64,000 nucleotides of DNA, taken from NCBI RefSeq assembly GCF_020921035.1, contig NC_063156.1:25468283-25532282 (forward strand), read 5' to 3'. This DNA comes from Rhodamnia argentea (taxonomy: Eukaryota > Streptophyta > Magnoliopsida > Myrtales > Myrtaceae). The notes beneath the pieces were generated by a model. That model was not told the origin of the DNA, did not search any database, and saw nothing but the letters and a program-made list of their open reading frames with translations. Position numbers and translations under genes: made by a program. This document shows, piece after piece, positions 62,329 to 64,000 of this stretch (its first letter is position 1; the number at the start of each line of letters is the position of its first letter).

Positions 62329-64000
62329 CGCGCTACCTTCCTTTTGTAGAGAAGATTAGCTAGAGGCCTTCTTTTGTTTGTTTCGCTATGGAAATGTTGG
62401 CTTTCTTTTACCGTGTACCCCCACACATGTTCGTTCCTTCATCTGATTTGTTTTGCCCCCGCGTTAAATTATGCGCCGCCGTGCTACGATGCAGATGAAA
62501 GAGGTTCTGCTTAAGAGTATGCTTTGACTATCGGAAACCGAGTATGCTGACCGTGATTCGCTATGTGATGGGACTGTAACACTGTATTTAGTAGTGAGAG
62601 AAGTTTGTTCATCTCAAAAGTTCTAGCTCTAGGATCATTCTGACTGCTTACGTAATGTCCTTCGTGAGGCTGCCGAGACGGGGTCGGGTTTTGCACGGTG
62701 CCCTGTGGATCATCGATGGGTCGGATGTAATAATCCCATGATTGAATTGAAGTGGGAGATGAGCTAATCAAGCGTGCTTTGATTGATGGTCCAATCGGCC
62801 AATCTTTCTTCAGTCCAAGCTTTGTAAGCAATAGTCAATTTTGGTGGACTACTAACCAGCCGTCGGTCCAATTATTCCATGAAGACTCGAGATTATTAGG
62901 TAGCGAACCATCGTCCATAGTCGTGTTAATAGGAAGATTAAATGTTCTTGTTTTTTTATCTTATTGGCAAGAGGGCATGTCAACTAACTTCATAATTGAT
63001 ATTGATTTTGATTAATACAATCGCCTTAGTCCTTTTACTTTGACTGACTGGTTTCATTATACCGAAATCGAAAAAGCCCCGAAATAATCCTCGATTTGAA
63101 TGAACGGAAACAATTTCTTGTTTTCTTGACCGACTAGTTTCATTATACCGAAATCGTAAAAGTTCCTGAAATAATCCTCGATTTGAATGAACGGAAACAA
63201 TTTCGATCGGGGTCTTCCGGAATCCTCAACACCAGCTGAAATTTATTTGGCATCGTAGCGAATGAATCTATTTGCGAGTGACGGGATATATTACTAATCA
63301 TCTAATGGGCATTCCAAGATAGCTCCTTACGCATTATTTCGAAAAAACACACGAAACAGGAAATCATAACATGCGGCCTTTGCTCTTGGAAGTATATTGT
63401 AATTTGATGAAACTAGTCAATTATAGATCATAACCGAACGCATTCTCAAGATTTCCATTCTTACTTTCGAAATTTTCATTTTTGACAAACTAAGCACCTT
63501 TACCAAACCGGTACACCCGTGATTCATTCTCAAACTAATTTTTTAATCACCTCAAACCTCAAACCGGTACACTAGCGACAAATTTATTCTCGGTTAGTTT
63601 TCATCAAATTTTACCGTCGAATTGCCAAGTTAAACGACACACGGTAGCTGACATGTATACCGATTTAGAATTTTTACCTTCCATTCATCACGTGTATAGC
63701 GGTTTAGGATTTTTCGAGGTTTTCCACTTGAAATGGAAACTCAAAACGCATTGGCGCTTTTAACCTCCTGGCAAATTGATGACACTGACCCAAATGGCAC
63801 TTCAACTTTTCTCGAGCACTTCATGAAAATCACTTGGCAATTGGTTAGCAGTAGATCACTGAGAATCACTTTTGACGAAAAAAAAAAAAACATGAATATT
63901 AAATTTGAATAAGTCAAATTTGGAAATTTTTCCAGATCCCCTTGCCCCACCCGAAAAAAAAAAAGAAATTAATCATTCAAGTCTTGATCTTGATTTTTCT
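62329..64000. other. 3' flank of the kinase and intergenic DNA
   Basis: The kinase 3' untranslated region extends about 250-300 bp past the stop. Beyond it no gene is visible. The last 500 bp are AT-rich with phrases such as AAACCGGTACAC repeated near 63507 and 63562. Confidence 0.5.
63041..63206. repeat. two-copy tandem repeat, period 86 bp
   Basis: Units begin at 63041 (TGACTGACTGGTTTCATTAT) and 63127 (TGACCGACTAGTTTCATTAT). Both include ACCGAAATCG, GAAATAATCCTCGATTTGAA and TGAACGGAAACAATTTC. There are few differences, so the duplication looks fairly young. Confidence 0.9.

Overview
The window is nuclear DNA of a flowering plant. Genes are widely spaced, introns are short to medium GT-AG introns, intergenic DNA is AT-rich, and there are many MITEs and one Ty1/copia retrotransposon. 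Every recognisable protein is a plant family. An intact PHYC suggests a core eudicot outside lineages reported to lack PHYC (poplars, legumes). A woody Myrtales-type genome is my guess and is not proven by the sequence. I rebuilt exon structures by hand from splice sites and family similarity. Several open frames begin at TTG or GTG only because they run through introns or leaders, so I chose ATG starts.

Layout. 2.1-3.9 kb (+): nitrile-specifier-protein-5-like Kelch protein, 2 exons. 4.9-5.6 kb (-): two-membrane-segment protein with an acidic tail, function unknown. 5.6-15.6 kb: no certain gene; it holds MITE-like inverted-repeat elements and two tandem-repeat blocks. 15.6-20.7 kb (+): phytochrome C, 4 coding exons, 1127 aa. 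20.9-29.5 kb: a nest of non-autonomous transposons (Harbinger-like, hAT-like), a near-perfect 97-bp hairpin, copies of an unclassified dispersed repeat, and a decayed fragment of the 31-34 kb membrane-protein gene. 29.6-30.7 kb (+): class III peroxidase broken by two frameshifting lesions. 30.9-34.5 kb (-): 8-exon multi-pass membrane protein, converging on the peroxidase. 36.8-37.7 kb (-): GC-rich short-chain dehydrogenase/reductase with a 14-nt first coding exon. 38.2-46.2 kb: tandem duplication of the 3' end and flank of a PP2C gene, one copy split by a 5.2-kb copia element. 46.0-48.7 kb (-): complete PP2C gene, 4 exons, 396 aa. 48.7-57.6 kb: repeat-rich intergenic DNA. 57.6-62.3 kb (+): GSK3/shaggy-like kinase with a leader intron and 12 coding exons, 409 aa. 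62.3-64 kb: intergenic.

The genes do not form one pathway. Several belong to signalling (phytochrome, GSK3-like kinase, PP2C), but that is ordinary plant gene neighbourhood and not an operon-like system. I found no clearly new biological system. The most informative structures are the dated-by-logic duplication/retrotransposon locus, the gene-fragment duplication near 27.8 kb, the hairpin at 27.0 kb, and the Kelch protein with an altered metal-binding motif.
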